Source: an uncultured Actinomycetes bacterium
GTDB lineage: Bacteria; Actinomycetota; Actinomycetes; Nanopelagicales; Nanopelagicaceae
DNA: 23,576 nucleotides
Reading direction: 5' to 3'
Assembly (NCBI GenBank): GCA_903820565.1
Contig: CAIJHZ010000033.1
Span: forward strand, 1 to 23,576
Of this stretch, positions 7,005 through 16,163 are shown in pieces (position 1 is the first letter of the stretch; each line of letters begins with the position of its first letter). The notes beneath the pieces are model-generated. The model was not told the DNA's origin and searched no databases. It worked only from the letters and a program-made list of their open reading frames with translations. The translations under genes and the position numbers were made by a program.

Positions 7005-7630
7005 TGACTGATGGAATGTTTGGCGCAAAAGGCACTGGCGACACATCTGGATATGGTGGATTAGTACGAAAAGCTAGTACTGCAGGCTCTTCAGAACGCC
7101 CATACGGTAGTTACTTTGATGATGTTGCCGACGATTTAGAGCGTGCTTATCCTGAATTTTCAGATGCAATCGAACGCGTCGTTGTTGATCGTGGTGAAAT
7201 TACTTTGCATGTAAAGCGTGAAAAGTTAGTTGAAGTCGCATTGATTTTGCGTGACTCATTGAAATTTGAAATGTGCATGGGTGTTAATGGCGTTCATTAC
7301 CCTGATCAAACCGGCCGCGAATTACATGCGGTGTATCCATTGCTTTCGATGACAAAGAATCAGCGAATTCGTCTTGAAGTTTCAGTCGCAGATGGTGATG
7401 CGCACATCCCATCACTAGTTGAAGTGTGGGCCGGTAACAATTGGCACGAGCGCGAAACTTTTGACATGTTTGGAATTATTTTTGATGGCCATCCAGGTTT
7501 AACTCGCATCTTGATGCCAGATGACTGGGAAGGTCACCCACAACGTAAAGATTACGCACTCGGTGGAATTGCAGTGGAATATAAAGGTGCAACAACACCG
7601 CCTCCTAGTGAAAGAAGGAGCTACAAGTGA
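7004..7630 (+). CDS. nuoC: NADH-quinone oxidoreductase subunit C
   Basis: The 30-kDa subunit of the connecting module of complex I; it binds NuoD and carries no cofactor. It is separate from nuoD, unlike the fused NuoCD of E. coli. Of 208 residues, the first 35 are Gly/Ser-rich and probably flexible. The family signature NNWHERETFDMFGIIFDGH (145-163) and LTRILMPDDWEGHPQRKDY (166-184) are intact. The start overlaps the nuoB stop (TAATG), with AAGGG about eleven bases upstream. An AAGGAG immediately before its end is the ribosome-binding site of nuoD. Confidence 0.96.
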   Translation: MTDGMFGAKGTGDTSGYGGLVRKASTAGSSERPYGSYFDDVADDLERAYPEFSDAIERVVVDRGEITLHVKREKLVEVALILRDSLKFEMCMGVNGVHYPDQTGRELHAVYPLLSMTKNQRIRLEVSVADGDAHIPSLVEVWAGNNWHERETFDMFGIIFDGHPGLTRILMPDDWEGHPQRKDYALGGIAVEYKGATTPPPSERRSYK

Positions 7631-8964
7631 CAACATTTGATCCATACGCACCTTCGCGCGATACAACTGAAGGAAAAGTTTTCTCAGTTACGGGTGGAGA
7701 CTGGGATGCGCTAGTTCAAGATATTGGTGCCACGAAAGAAGAACGCGTTGTTGTAAACATGGGCCCTCAGCATCCGTCCACACACGGCGTGCTTCGTTTA
7801 GTGCTAGAGCTAGAAGGCGAAACCATTACTGAAGCACGCGCAGGTATTGGATATCTTCACACAGGTATTGAAAAGAATATGGAGTATCGCAATTGGACTC
7901 AGGGAACAACATTTGTCACTCGAATGGATTACCTAGGGCCATTGCACAACGAAACTGCTTACTGTTTAGCAATTGAAAAGCTTTTGGGAATAACAGATGA
8001 TGTTCCAGAACGTGCATCTGTTATTCGAGTAATGATGATGGAGCTCAACCGTATTTCTTCCCACATGGTGGCACTTGGTACAGGAGCCCTTGAATTAGGC
8101 GCGATTAGCCCTATGTTCTTTGCATTCCGTGAGCGCGAAACAGTGCTTGAAATCTTTGAAATGATCACAGGTCTTCGCATGAACATGGCCTACATCCGCC
8201 CAGGTGGAGTTCAGCAGGACCTTCCAGAAGGTGCGCTAACAAAGATTCGAGACGGCGTTAAGTTGATGCGCAAAAACTTTAAAGAAAACGCAACGTTGCT
8301 TATCGGTAACTCAATTTGGATGAAGCGCACACAAGGTATTGGTTACTTGGATCTAGCAGGATGTACAACTCTCGGAATCACAGGTCCAGTTCTTCGTTCA
8401 ACTGGAATGCCTTGGGATCTTCGTAAAGTTCAACCATATTGCGGTTATGAAAACTATAACTTTGATGTTGTAACTGCAGATACTTGCGATGTATATGGTC
8501 GCTTCTTAATTCGTATGAATGAATTAGAACAATCTCTTCGTATTATCGAACAATGTGTTGATAAGTTAGAAAAACTCAAAGGTGCACCAGTAATGGTTGC
8601 AGACAAGAAAATTGCATGGCCAGCACAACTTGCAATGGGTGGCGATGGACTTGGTAACTCGCTGGATCATATCCGCCAAATTATGGGTACATCAATGGAG
8701 TCATTGATTCATCACTTCAAACTTGTAACAGAAGGTTTCCATGTTCCCGCAGGTCAGGTATATGTGGCAATCGAATCTCCACGTGGAGAACTCGGTGCTT
8801 CAGTTGTATCCGATGGCGGAACTCGCCCATACCGTGTTCACTTCCGCGAACCGTCATTTAATAATTTACAAGCAACAGCTGCAATGAGTGAAGGTGGCAT
8901 GGTTGCCGACATCATCGGCGCGGTTGCATCAATCGATCCAGTAATGGGAGGGGTTGATCGCTAA
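7627..8964 (+). CDS. nuoD: NADH-quinone oxidoreductase subunit D
   Basis: The 49-kDa subunit, evolved from the large subunit of NiFe hydrogenase, which forms the quinone headgroup pocket with NuoB. In 445 residues, GPQHPSTHGVL (46-56) holds the conserved quinone-site His, and RMDYLGP (99-105) holds the partner Tyr102. GYLHTGIEK (75-83), GGVQQDLPEG and the C-terminus SIDPVMGGVDR are standard. The hydrogenase metal cysteines are absent, as expected. The GTG at 7627 overlaps the nuoC stop (GTGA) and has AAGGAG at 7615-7620. An N-terminal extension of about 35 residues precedes the core. Confidence 0.97.
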   Translation: MTTFDPYAPSRDTTEGKVFSVTGGDWDALVQDIGATKEERVVVNMGPQHPSTHGVLRLVLELEGETITEARAGIGYLHTGIEKNMEYRNWTQGTTFVTRMDYLGPLHNETAYCLAIEKLLGITDDVPERASVIRVMMMELNRISSHMVALGTGALELGAISPMFFAFRERETVLEIFEMITGLRMNMAYIRPGGVQQDLPEGALTKIRDGVKLMRKNFKENATLLIGNSIWMKRTQGIGYLDLAGCTTLGITGPVLRSTGMPWDLRKVQPYCGYENYNFDVVTADTCDVYGRFLIRMNELEQSLRIIEQCVDKLEKLKGAPVMVADKKIAWPAQLAMGGDGLGNSLDHIRQIMGTSMESLIHHFKLVTEGFHVPAGQVYVAIESPRGELGASVVSDGGTRPYRVHFREPSFNNLQATAAMSEGGMVADIIGAVASIDPVMGGVDR

Positions 8965-9590
8965 TGGCATACACAGATGAAGATTTCCAAATCATGGATT
9001 CAATTATCAAGCGTTACCCACGCCCTCGTTCTGCGATCATGCCTTTGTTGCATTACGTGCAATCAAAAGCTGGGTTTGTAACCAACGAAGGCATTGAAGT
9101 CATTGCCAAGATTCTTCAATTAGAGGCTGCTGAAGTCACTGCTGTATCTACCTTTTATACCCAATACAAGCCAACACCGGTGGGCGAGTACCACGTAGGT
9201 GTCTGTACAAATACTTTGTGCGCGGTAATGGGCGGGGATGCAATTTTTGATTCGCTGAAAGATCACCTTGGTATTGGAAATGATGAAGTTACAGCCGACG
9301 GCAAAGTTTCACTTGAGCACATCGAATGCAACGCAGCCTGTGATTACGCACCTGTTGTAATGGCTAACTGGGAATTTTATGACAACCAAACGGTTGAGTC
9401 TGCAAAGGAATTGGTTGATTCAATGCGTTCCGGAAATCCAAAGCCACCAACACGTGGTCCTAATAAGTTGGTTACATGGAAAGAAGCATCCGCTGTTCTT
9501 GCAGGATTAAATGATGGACTTGCACATGAAGGTGTTCAGGCCGGAGAGCCAACTTTGCTTGGCTTGAAACTTTCGAAAGAGGGCAAGTAA
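8964..9590 (+). CDS. nuoE: NADH-quinone oxidoreductase subunit E
   Basis: The 24-kDa subunit of the NADH-oxidising module, with a thioredoxin-like fold that binds the [2Fe-2S] cluster N1a. The four ligands are visible: Cys81 and Cys86 in GVCTNTLCAVMGG, Cys122 and Cys126 in IECNAACDYAPVV. The 208 residues exceed the E. coli protein (166) because of a polar C-terminal tail of about 55 residues after VESAKELVDSM; long tails are common in actinobacteria. The start overlaps the nuoD stop and the stop overlaps the nuoF start (both TAATG). GGAGGGG at about 8947-8953 is its ribosome-binding site. Confidence 0.96.
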   Translation: MAYTDEDFQIMDSIIKRYPRPRSAIMPLLHYVQSKAGFVTNEGIEVIAKILQLEAAEVTAVSTFYTQYKPTPVGEYHVGVCTNTLCAVMGGDAIFDSLKDHLGIGNDEVTADGKVSLEHIECNAACDYAPVVMANWEFYDNQTVESAKELVDSMRSGNPKPPTRGPNKLVTWKEASAVLAGLNDGLAHEGVQAGEPTLLGLKLSKEGK

Positions 9591-10870
9591 TGACAAAGCT
9601 AGCTCCAGTACTTTCGGCACATTGGGATGAAAAAGATTCCTTTACTTTAGAAGGCTACAAGCGTCATGGTGGATATACGGCATCTGCAAAAGCACTTGCT
9701 ATGGATCCAGATGCAGTGATTCAACTTGTTAAGGATTCAGGGCTTCGTGGTCGTGGAGGAGCAGGTTTCCCAACCGGAATGAAGTGGGGATTTATTCCTC
9801 AAGGCGATAACAAGGATCACTACTTAGTTGTTAATGCCGATGAATCAGAGCCTGGAACATGTAAAGACACACCATTATTGATGGCGAACCCACATGTATT
9901 AATTGAAGGCTGCATCATTGCGTGCCACGCAATCCGAGCAAAGCACGCATTTATTTATATTCGCGGTGAAGTCACACATGTTGTGCGCCGAGTAAACCAA
10001 GCAATTGCGGATGCCTACGCTGCGGGAATTCTTGGCAATGGAATCGATGTAGTTCTACATATCGGGGCCGGTGCATATATCTGTGGTGAAGAAACAGCAC
10101 TCCTTGATTCACTCGAAGGCTTCCGTGGGCAACCTCGTTTGCGCCCACCTTTTCCTGCAATTGCAGGCCTTTATGCGCGCCCAACAGTTGTAAATAACGT
10201 TGAATCAATCGCATCTGTTCCAGCAATCGTTAATAACGGCGCTGATTGGTATCAATCAATGGGCACCGAAAAGAGCAAAGGAACAACGCTTTATTCCTTG
10301 TCAGGACACGTTGTGAACCCAGGTCAGTTTGAAGCACCACTCGGAATCACACTTCGCGAAATTCTGGATTTAGCTGGCGGAGTTCGCCCAGGCCATACGT
10401 TGAAGTTCTGGACACCTGGTGGATCATCAACACCATTGTTTACAGATGCTCACCTTGATGTGCCGCTGGATTACGAAGGTGTTGCAGCTGCGGGATCAAT
10501 GCTTGGAACAAAAGCATTACAAATATTTGATGAGACAACATGCGTTGTCCGTGCGGTATTGCGTTGGACAGAGTTTTATAAGCACGAGTCATGTGGAAAG
10601 TGCACACCATGTCGTGAAGGCACTTGGTGGTTGGTACAAATCTTGCGTGATCTTGAAGCAGGTAAGGGAACCGAAGCAGATCTAGCTAAGTTGCTTGATC
10701 TCTGCGACAACATAATGGGCCGTTCATTCTGCGCACTCGGTGATGGAGCAACAAGCCCAATTACATCCTCAATTAAATATTTCCGCGATGAATACATTGC
10801 TCATTTAACTAATGGTGCATGTCCATTCGATCCGGTGGCATCAACGTTATTTGCTGGAGCTGGTGCTTAA
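9590..10870 (+). CDS. nuoF: NADH-quinone oxidoreductase subunit F
   Basis: The 51-kDa subunit where NADH binds and reduces FMN; it also carries [4Fe-4S] cluster N3. In 426 residues, GLRGRGGAGFPTGMKWG (51-67) is the Gly-rich nucleotide site and NADESEPGTCKD (82-93) with GAYICGEETALLDSLEG (161-177) frames FMN. The cluster ligands are Cys335, Cys338 and Cys341 in ESCGKCTPCREGT, plus Cys381 in SFCALGDGA. The ATG overlaps the nuoE stop (TAATG); its stop is immediately followed by the ATG of nuoG. All catalytic parts are present, so the complex should accept NADH rather than only ferredoxin or F420H2. Confidence 0.97.
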   Translation: MTKLAPVLSAHWDEKDSFTLEGYKRHGGYTASAKALAMDPDAVIQLVKDSGLRGRGGAGFPTGMKWGFIPQGDNKDHYLVVNADESEPGTCKDTPLLMANPHVLIEGCIIACHAIRAKHAFIYIRGEVTHVVRRVNQAIADAYAAGILGNGIDVVLHIGAGAYICGEETALLDSLEGFRGQPRLRPPFPAIAGLYARPTVVNNVESIASVPAIVNNGADWYQSMGTEKSKGTTLYSLSGHVVNPGQFEAPLGITLREILDLAGGVRPGHTLKFWTPGGSSTPLFTDAHLDVPLDYEGVAAAGSMLGTKALQIFDETTCVVRAVLRWTEFYKHESCGKCTPCREGTWWLVQILRDLEAGKGTEADLAKLLDLCDNIMGRSFCALGDGATSPITSSIKYFRDEYIAHLTNGACPFDPVASTLFAGAGA

Positions 10871-13219
10871 ATGACAACTGAAGTAGTCGACATGATCACC
10901 GTTGTAATTGACGGCTTCGAAGTTACTGTTCCAAAGGGGACATTAGTTATTCGCGCGGCTGAACAACTTGGTATTCAGATTCCACGTTTCTGCGATCACC
11001 CTCTACTTGATCCAGTTGGTGCTTGCCGTCAGTGCTTAGTTGACATCGAAATTAATGGCCGCGCTTTTCCAAAGCCACAAGCTTCCTGCACAATTCCGGT
11101 TGAGACAGGAATGATTGTAAAAACACAATTAACTTCGACTGTTGCCGAAAAAGCACAACGTGGAGTTATGGAGCTATTGCTGGTAAATCATCCACTTGAT
11201 TGCCCGGTGTGTGACAAGGGCGGCGAATGTCCATTGCAGAACCAAGCAATGAGCACAGGAGAGAGTTCAAGCCGTTTCGAAGGCGTAAAGCGGGTATTTG
11301 AAAAGCCAATCAATATTTCTTCTCAGGTTTTGCTAGACCGTGAACGGTGCGTTTTATGTGCACGCTGTACTCGTTTTTCTGAGCAAATTGCCAGTGATCC
11401 ATTTATTACTTTGAACGAGCGCGGTGCATTGCAGCAAGTTGGAATCTATGAGAACAAACCTTTTGAATCGTACTTCTCTGGAAATACTGTGCAAATTTGT
11501 CCAGTTGGAGCATTAACTGGTGCCGCATATCGATTCCGCGCACGCCCATTTGATTTGGTATCAACACCATCTGCCTGTGAACACTGTGCGTCTGGTTGCG
11601 ATATGCGTACCGATGTTCGTCGCGGAAAGACATTACGTCGTCTAGCCGGTGATGATGCATCTGTAAATGAAGAGTGGAACTGCGATAAGGGGCGTTGGGC
11701 ATTTAAGTATGTAACAGCTGTTGATCGCCTTAAGGTGCCACAGATTCGTAATTCTGCTGGCGTTCTTGAAGAAGCATCATGGCCTGAAGCATTAGCGGTT
11801 GCAGCAGCAGGATTAAAGGCAGCAAAGTCAGCGGTACTTGTTGGTGGACGTGCTACGTATGAAGATGCCTACGGTTATAGCAAGTTTGCTCGCGTTGCAT
11901 TAAAGACTAACGATATTGATTTTCGTTCACGTGTTTCATCCGATGAAGAACGCGAATTCCTTGCAGCGCGAGTTGTTGGTTCATCAACAACTTATCGCGA
12001 CATTGATAAGGCTGACCAAGTTCTACTTGTTGGTTTTGAGCCAGAAGAAGAGTCACCAATTGTTTTCTTGCGTATTAATAAGCAGTTCCGCAAACGTGCT
12101 TTAAAGGTAGTTTCAATCGGTTCTAAAGAATCAATTGGTGTCGAGAAGTTAAAGGCAGAGTTTGTAAAGGTTGCTCCAGGACAAGAAGCGTCAGCTATTG
12201 CGGCTCAATCGCTAACAAATAAGTCGGTAATTCTTGTCGGAGAACGCGCTGCAGAAAGTGCAGGAGCATTAAGTGCAGTTGCGGCTCTTGTTGATTCAAC
12301 CGGCGCCAAGCTTGCGTGGATTCCACGTCGCGCAGGCGAGCGAGGAGCACTTGAAGCCGGTGCAATTGGCAATCTTTTGCCAGGTGGTCGTCCAGTGACA
12401 GATGCAGCAGCCCGCGTAGATATCGCAGCATTGTGGAATACAGATTCACTGCCAACTGAAGCAGGCCGTAGTACTTCACAAATTATTGACGCTGTAAATA
12501 CTGGGCAGATCGGCGGGCTAATTGTTGGTGGCGTTGATCCGCTAGATGGCGACAATAGCCACGCAACTTTGGCAGCACTTGAAAAAGCATTTGTTGTTTC
12601 ACTTGAAATTGCACCAAGTGCAGTTACCCAGAGGGCAAATGTTGTTCTTCCAGTTGCTGCAATTACTGAAAAATCTGGCTCCTTCCTCAACTGGGAAGGT
12701 CGCCCGCGTTCATTTGATGCAGCGGTTAGTGATTCCTTAAATCGAAGTGATCTTCGAATTCTTTCAATGATCGCCGAAGAAATGGGCATCTCTCTTAATT
12801 TGGGAACAGTCACATCAGCCATCAAGGAGATTGCATCAATTGGTAAATGGGATGGCGCTCGAGTTTCATTGAATAAGGTCAATGCTTCAACACAACCTGC
12901 TCTTAACTCAGATCAGGCGCTCATCACTTCATGGCGACGCTTATTAGATCTTGGCACACTGCAACAGGGTGAAGAGAATCTTGCCGGAACAGCACGTCGC
13001 ACAGTTGCTGTTATTTCTCCAAAGCGAGCACAAGCCATGGGTGTTGTTGATGGCGATCAATTAAAACTTTCAACGGATAAAGGTTCAGTAACACTGTCTG
13101 CACTGGTTGAAAATATTCATGATGATGCTGTGTGGGCTCCACGTAATTCGCGCGGATCTCAATTGTTGGTAAACCTAGGCGTCGCACATGGCGCGGTAGT
13201 TACGGTGGTGAAGGCATGA
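10871..13219 (+). CDS. nuoG: NADH-quinone oxidoreductase subunit G
   Basis: The largest peripheral subunit (782 residues) and the main iron-sulfur wire from NuoF to NuoI. Ligands in order: N1b [2Fe-2S], Cys41, Cys52, Cys55, Cys73; N5, His107, Cys111, Cys114, Cys120; N4, Cys160, Cys163, Cys166, Cys210; and the extra cluster N7, Cys236, Cys239, Cys243, Cys271. N7 is known only from some bacteria, including E. coli and Thermus, and is fully preserved here. The rest is a degenerate molybdopterin-oxidoreductase domain (about 280-690) and a C-terminal beta domain. The ATG touches the nuoF stop; the internal ATG at codon 8 is a possible alternative. Its end overlaps nuoH as ATGA. Confidence 0.96.
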   Translation: MTTEVVDMITVVIDGFEVTVPKGTLVIRAAEQLGIQIPRFCDHPLLDPVGACRQCLVDIEINGRAFPKPQASCTIPVETGMIVKTQLTSTVAEKAQRGVMELLLVNHPLDCPVCDKGGECPLQNQAMSTGESSSRFEGVKRVFEKPINISSQVLLDRERCVLCARCTRFSEQIASDPFITLNERGALQQVGIYENKPFESYFSGNTVQICPVGALTGAAYRFRARPFDLVSTPSACEHCASGCDMRTDVRRGKTLRRLAGDDASVNEEWNCDKGRWAFKYVTAVDRLKVPQIRNSAGVLEEASWPEALAVAAAGLKAAKSAVLVGGRATYEDAYGYSKFARVALKTNDIDFRSRVSSDEEREFLAARVVGSSTTYRDIDKADQVLLVGFEPEEESPIVFLRINKQFRKRALKVVSIGSKESIGVEKLKAEFVKVAPGQEASAIAAQSLTNKSVILVGERAAESAGALSAVAALVDSTGAKLAWIPRRAGERGALEAGAIGNLLPGGRPVTDAAARVDIAALWNTDSLPTEAGRSTSQIIDAVNTGQIGGLIVGGVDPLDGDNSHATLAALEKAFVVSLEIAPSAVTQRANVVLPVAAITEKSGSFLNWEGRPRSFDAAVSDSLNRSDLRILSMIAEEMGISLNLGTVTSAIKEIASIGKWDGARVSLNKVNASTQPALNSDQALITSWRRLLDLGTLQQGEENLAGTARRTVAVISPKRAQAMGVVDGDQLKLSTDKGSVTLSALVENIHDDAVWAPRNSRGSQLLVNLGVAHGAVVTVVKA

Positions 13220-14466
13220 AAACTGCAGAACTTATTGGAGCAGATCCAGGTTGGCTAATTGTGGTGAAAGCATTAATCGTCTTTGCCCTCTGCGTATTAC
13301 TAACATTGATGTCTGTTTGGGGAGAACGTCGCATTGTTGGCCGCATGCAGCAACGTCCTGGCCCTAATCGCGTCGGACCTTTTGGATTAATTCAAGCACT
13401 TGCCGATGGAGTTAAGTTGGCGCTTAAGGAAGACATTATTCCTACAGCTGCGGACAAGGTTGTCTTTGTTTTAGCACCAATCATCAGTGCAACTACCTGC
13501 TTTATGTCCTTTGCGGTAATCCCAATTACTGGTGAGGTAACAATGTTTGGCCACCAGACTGCAATGCAATTAACTGATATTCCTGTTGGAGTTTTGTACA
13601 TTCTTGCTATCGCATCAGTTGGGGTTTATGGAATTGTTTTGGCTGGCTGGTCCTCTGGATCCACTTACCCATTACTCGGTGGACTTCGTTCAAGTGCGCA
13701 GGTTATTTCTTATGAAATCGCAATGGGACTTTCTCTTGTTGCGGTATTTATTTATGCCGGTTCAATGTCAACATCTGACATCGTCGCTGCACAATCAACA
13801 TGGTGGTACGCAGTTGTCCTGTTCCCTTCATTTGCTATCTATGTGATTTCTATGGTTGGCGAAACAAACCGCGCACCATTTGATCTAGCCGAAGCCGAGG
13901 GTGAACTTGTTGGTGGATTCCACACCGAATACTCATCACTAAAATTTGCACTATTTTTCTTGGCTGAATATGTGAACATAATTGCAGTCTCTGCTTTGGC
14001 GACAACATTGTTCCTTGGAGGGTACAAAGCTCCTCCGGGTCTCGGATTTACAGAAAGCTGGCTGGGTGGCTGGTTTACAGCTATTTGGTTCTTCTTAAAG
14101 GTCCTAACATTCTTCTTCGTGTTTGTGTGGCTACGTGGAACACTTCCACGTTTGCGTTATGACCAGTTCATGCAGTTTGGCTGGAAAGTCTTAATCCCAG
14201 TTTCAATTTTGTGGATTTTAGTTGTTGCAACTCTTCGCGTTCTTTCATTACAGAATGCACCAAGAATCATTGTGATTGCATTTGCAAGCAGTGTCGTCTT
14301 TATCATCATGGCCGTTAATCTCGGATTTGAAAGCGCTAAGAAGAAAAAAGAGCTAGCCATTGCTGATGGCGACAACAAAGATGCGCCGAAGTTCGCTGTC
14401 CCTTCATTACCAATGGAAGTTTCAACTATCAATGTTTCACAGAAGGTAGGTGGCAAGCGTGAGTGA
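13216..14466 (+). CDS. nuoH: NADH-quinone oxidoreductase subunit H
   Basis: Membrane subunit that forms the quinone chamber and the first part of the E-channel. In 416 residues, GERRIVGRMQQRPGPNRVGP (36-55) and GETNRAPFDLAEAEGELVGG (215-234) are the hallmark cytoplasmic loops, with charged residues for proton coupling. About nine membrane helices are visible. A segment at about 350-369 and a charged cytosolic tail to 416 lie beyond the shorter E. coli protein (about 325), as in other actinobacteria. The start overlaps the nuoG stop (ATGA), and nuoI begins inside its last codons. Confidence 0.96.
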   Translation: MKTAELIGADPGWLIVVKALIVFALCVLLTLMSVWGERRIVGRMQQRPGPNRVGPFGLIQALADGVKLALKEDIIPTAADKVVFVLAPIISATTCFMSFAVIPITGEVTMFGHQTAMQLTDIPVGVLYILAIASVGVYGIVLAGWSSGSTYPLLGGLRSSAQVISYEIAMGLSLVAVFIYAGSMSTSDIVAAQSTWWYAVVLFPSFAIYVISMVGETNRAPFDLAEAEGELVGGFHTEYSSLKFALFFLAEYVNIIAVSALATTLFLGGYKAPPGLGFTESWLGGWFTAIWFFLKVLTFFFVFVWLRGTLPRLRYDQFMQFGWKVLIPVSILWILVVATLRVLSLQNAPRIIVIAFASSVVFIIMAVNLGFESAKKKKELAIADGDNKDAPKFAVPSLPMEVSTINVSQKVGGKRE

Positions 14467-15070
14467 AAACCTCGAACCATTAAAGCCGAAAGATCTTGGA
14501 ATAAACGATGTTGAATTTTATGAAGTAGAACAAACTCCCGCCGTTGGCTTCTTTGGAAGCATGAAGGGGTTCTGGGTTACCTTCTCGACCATGTTTAAAA
14601 AGCCTTTGACCGTTGAGTATCCAGAAGTAAAAGCTCCAACGGAAGAGCGATTCCATGGCCGTCACCAACTGAACCGGCACCCAGATGGTTTAGAAAAGTG
14701 CATCGGTTGCGAACTATGTGCCTGGGCTTGCCCGGCTGATGCGATTTATGTCGAAGGTGAAAGTAATACTGAAGAAAATCGCATGTCACCCGGAGAGCGA
14801 TACGGCAAGGTGTATCAAATTAATTACCTTCGCTGCGTATTTTGTGGGCTATGCATCGAAGCCTGTCCTACTCGTGCGCTAACAATGACAAACGAGTACG
14901 AACTTGCAGATGACACTCGCGCCAAACTAATTTTTGAAAAGCAAGATTTGCTTGCACCGCTTCGTCAAGGAATGTTGATGCCACCGCATCCAATGTATCC
15001 AGATATGACTGACACCAATTACTACAACGGTGATGTAAAACAAGCCCACCCATCGCAGGAGGGCAAGTAA
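14459..15070 (+). CDS. nuoI: NADH-quinone oxidoreductase subunit I
   Basis: Ferredoxin-like subunit with clusters N6a and N6b between NuoG and NuoB. With the GTG start at 14459 it has 203 residues. The two motifs are CIGCELCAWACP (Cys81, 84, 87, 91) and CVFCGLCIEACP (Cys126, 129, 132, 136), each a complete [4Fe-4S] pattern with the fourth Cys completing the partner cluster. AGGTGG at 14448-14453 is five bases before this GTG; the GTG at 14450 has only AAGG three bases away and would add three residues. The gene overlaps nuoH by 8 bases. The C-terminal 50 residues are polar and Pro-rich, typical of actinobacteria. Confidence 0.95.
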   Translation: MSENLEPLKPKDLGINDVEFYEVEQTPAVGFFGSMKGFWVTFSTMFKKPLTVEYPEVKAPTEERFHGRHQLNRHPDGLEKCIGCELCAWACPADAIYVEGESNTEENRMSPGERYGKVYQINYLRCVFCGLCIEACPTRALTMTNEYELADDTRAKLIFEKQDLLAPLRQGMLMPPHPMYPDMTDTNYYNGDVKQAHPSQEGK

Positions 15071-15862
15071 GTGTTGCAATTAGCCCTCGAGGTTGGACAA
15101 ACCGCTAAACCAGAAGCAGTTATGTTCTGGATCCTTGGTCCTCTTGCAGTTGTTGCTTCACTCGCAATTCTGCTTGTTAAGAAGGCGGTGCATTCAGCGA
15201 TCTTGATGGCTTTTGTAATGATCATCTTGGCTGTCTTTTATATTGCCCAAGATGCAGCGTTTCTGGGAATAGTGCAGATCGTTGTTTATACCGGCGCAGT
15301 AATGATGCTCTTCTTGTTTATTTTGATGCTAGTTGGTGTTGATTCATCTGATTCATTAACTGAAACAATTCGCGGACTTCGACCAATTGCAATTACAGCT
15401 GCGATTGGTTTTGGCGGTTTAATGATTTCACTGTTAGGTCATGCAACTCTTGGTCGACAGGCGCTTGGATTGTCTGCTGCAAATGCAGATGGGAATGTTC
15501 AAGCATTGGCACAACTTTTGTTCAGCACATATGTTTGGCCATTTGAAGTAGTTTCCGCGTTACTTATTACCGCAGCACTTGGTGCAATGGTCCTGGCGCA
15601 TCATCAGCGCACAATAATTCGCCCAACCCAACGTCAACTTTCCATTAATCGCTTTCGCGGCGAATCTCTGGGAACTGCGGCGGGGTTGCCTGGTCCAGGT
15701 GTTTACGCTCGCCACAATGCCGTTGATGTTCCAGCCCTACTTCCAGATGGAACCCCCTCTGCAGAATCAGTAAATGCCACTCTTTCTGCACGTGGCGACA
15801 TGTTGGATTATAAGAAGTTTGATCTCAGCGAAATTAACACCAAGGTTGAGGAGGAGAAGTAA
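15071..15862 (+). CDS. nuoJ: NADH-quinone oxidoreductase subunit J
   Basis: Five-helix membrane subunit near the E-channel. It has 263 residues against about 184 in E. coli, because a C-terminal cytosolic tail of about 75 residues (from about 188) is added, as in mycobacteria. The conserved third helix FLGIVQIVVYTGAVMMLFLF (64-83) contains the pi-bulge region implicated in coupling. The GTG start at 15071 follows the nuoI stop directly and has AGGAGGG at 15057-15063. The end carries GAGGAGGAG, which serves nuoK, and its stop overlaps the nuoK ATG. Confidence 0.95.
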   Translation: MLQLALEVGQTAKPEAVMFWILGPLAVVASLAILLVKKAVHSAILMAFVMIILAVFYIAQDAAFLGIVQIVVYTGAVMMLFLFILMLVGVDSSDSLTETIRGLRPIAITAAIGFGGLMISLLGHATLGRQALGLSAANADGNVQALAQLLFSTYVWPFEVVSALLITAALGAMVLAHHQRTIIRPTQRQLSINRFRGESLGTAAGLPGPGVYARHNAVDVPALLPDGTPSAESVNATLSARGDMLDYKKFDLSEINTKVEEEK

Positions 15863-16161
15863 TGGACGCCTCCAATTACCTCTATGTTTCAGCGCTCCTC
15901 TTTACTATCGGAGCTGTTGGTGTTGTGGTTCGTCGCAACGCAATCGTTGTCTTCATGTGTATCGAGCTAATGCTTAACGCTGCAAACCTTTCATTTGTAA
16001 CATTTTCACGAATCAATGGTGACCTAGATGGTCAGGTAATGGCTTTCTTTACTATGGTTGTTGCAGCGTGCGAAGTTGTAGTTGGTTTAGCAATTATTGT
16101 GACAATTTACCGATCACGCCGATCAGCATCTGTTGATGATGCTAGTTTGTTGAAGCGATAG
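15862..16161 (+). CDS. nuoK: NADH-quinone oxidoreductase subunit K
   Basis: Three-helix antiporter-like subunit (99 residues, the normal size). The two buried glutamates used in proton transfer are present: Glu35 in MCIELMLNAANL and Glu71 in AACEVVVGLAI. The ATG at 15862 overlaps the nuoJ stop (TAATG), with a strong GAGGAGG just upstream. nuoL starts three bases after its TAG. Confidence 0.96.
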   Translation: MDASNYLYVSALLFTIGAVGVVVRRNAIVVFMCIELMLNAANLSFVTFSRINGDLDGQVMAFFTMVVAACEVVVGLAIIVTIYRSRRSASVDDASLLKR

Positions 16162-16163
16162 AG

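Noticed and set aside
12205..12882. Long antisense open frame (225 codons) inside nuoG
   Set aside because: It is rich in Ser, Ala, Pro and Arg with no recognisable domain. nuoG is intact on the + strand over the whole interval. It is a codon-usage shadow.
14450..14458. Earlier GTG start for nuoI
   Set aside because: Its only possible ribosome-binding site is three bases away, whereas the GTG at 14459 has AGGTGG at five bases. The difference is three residues, so some doubt remains.
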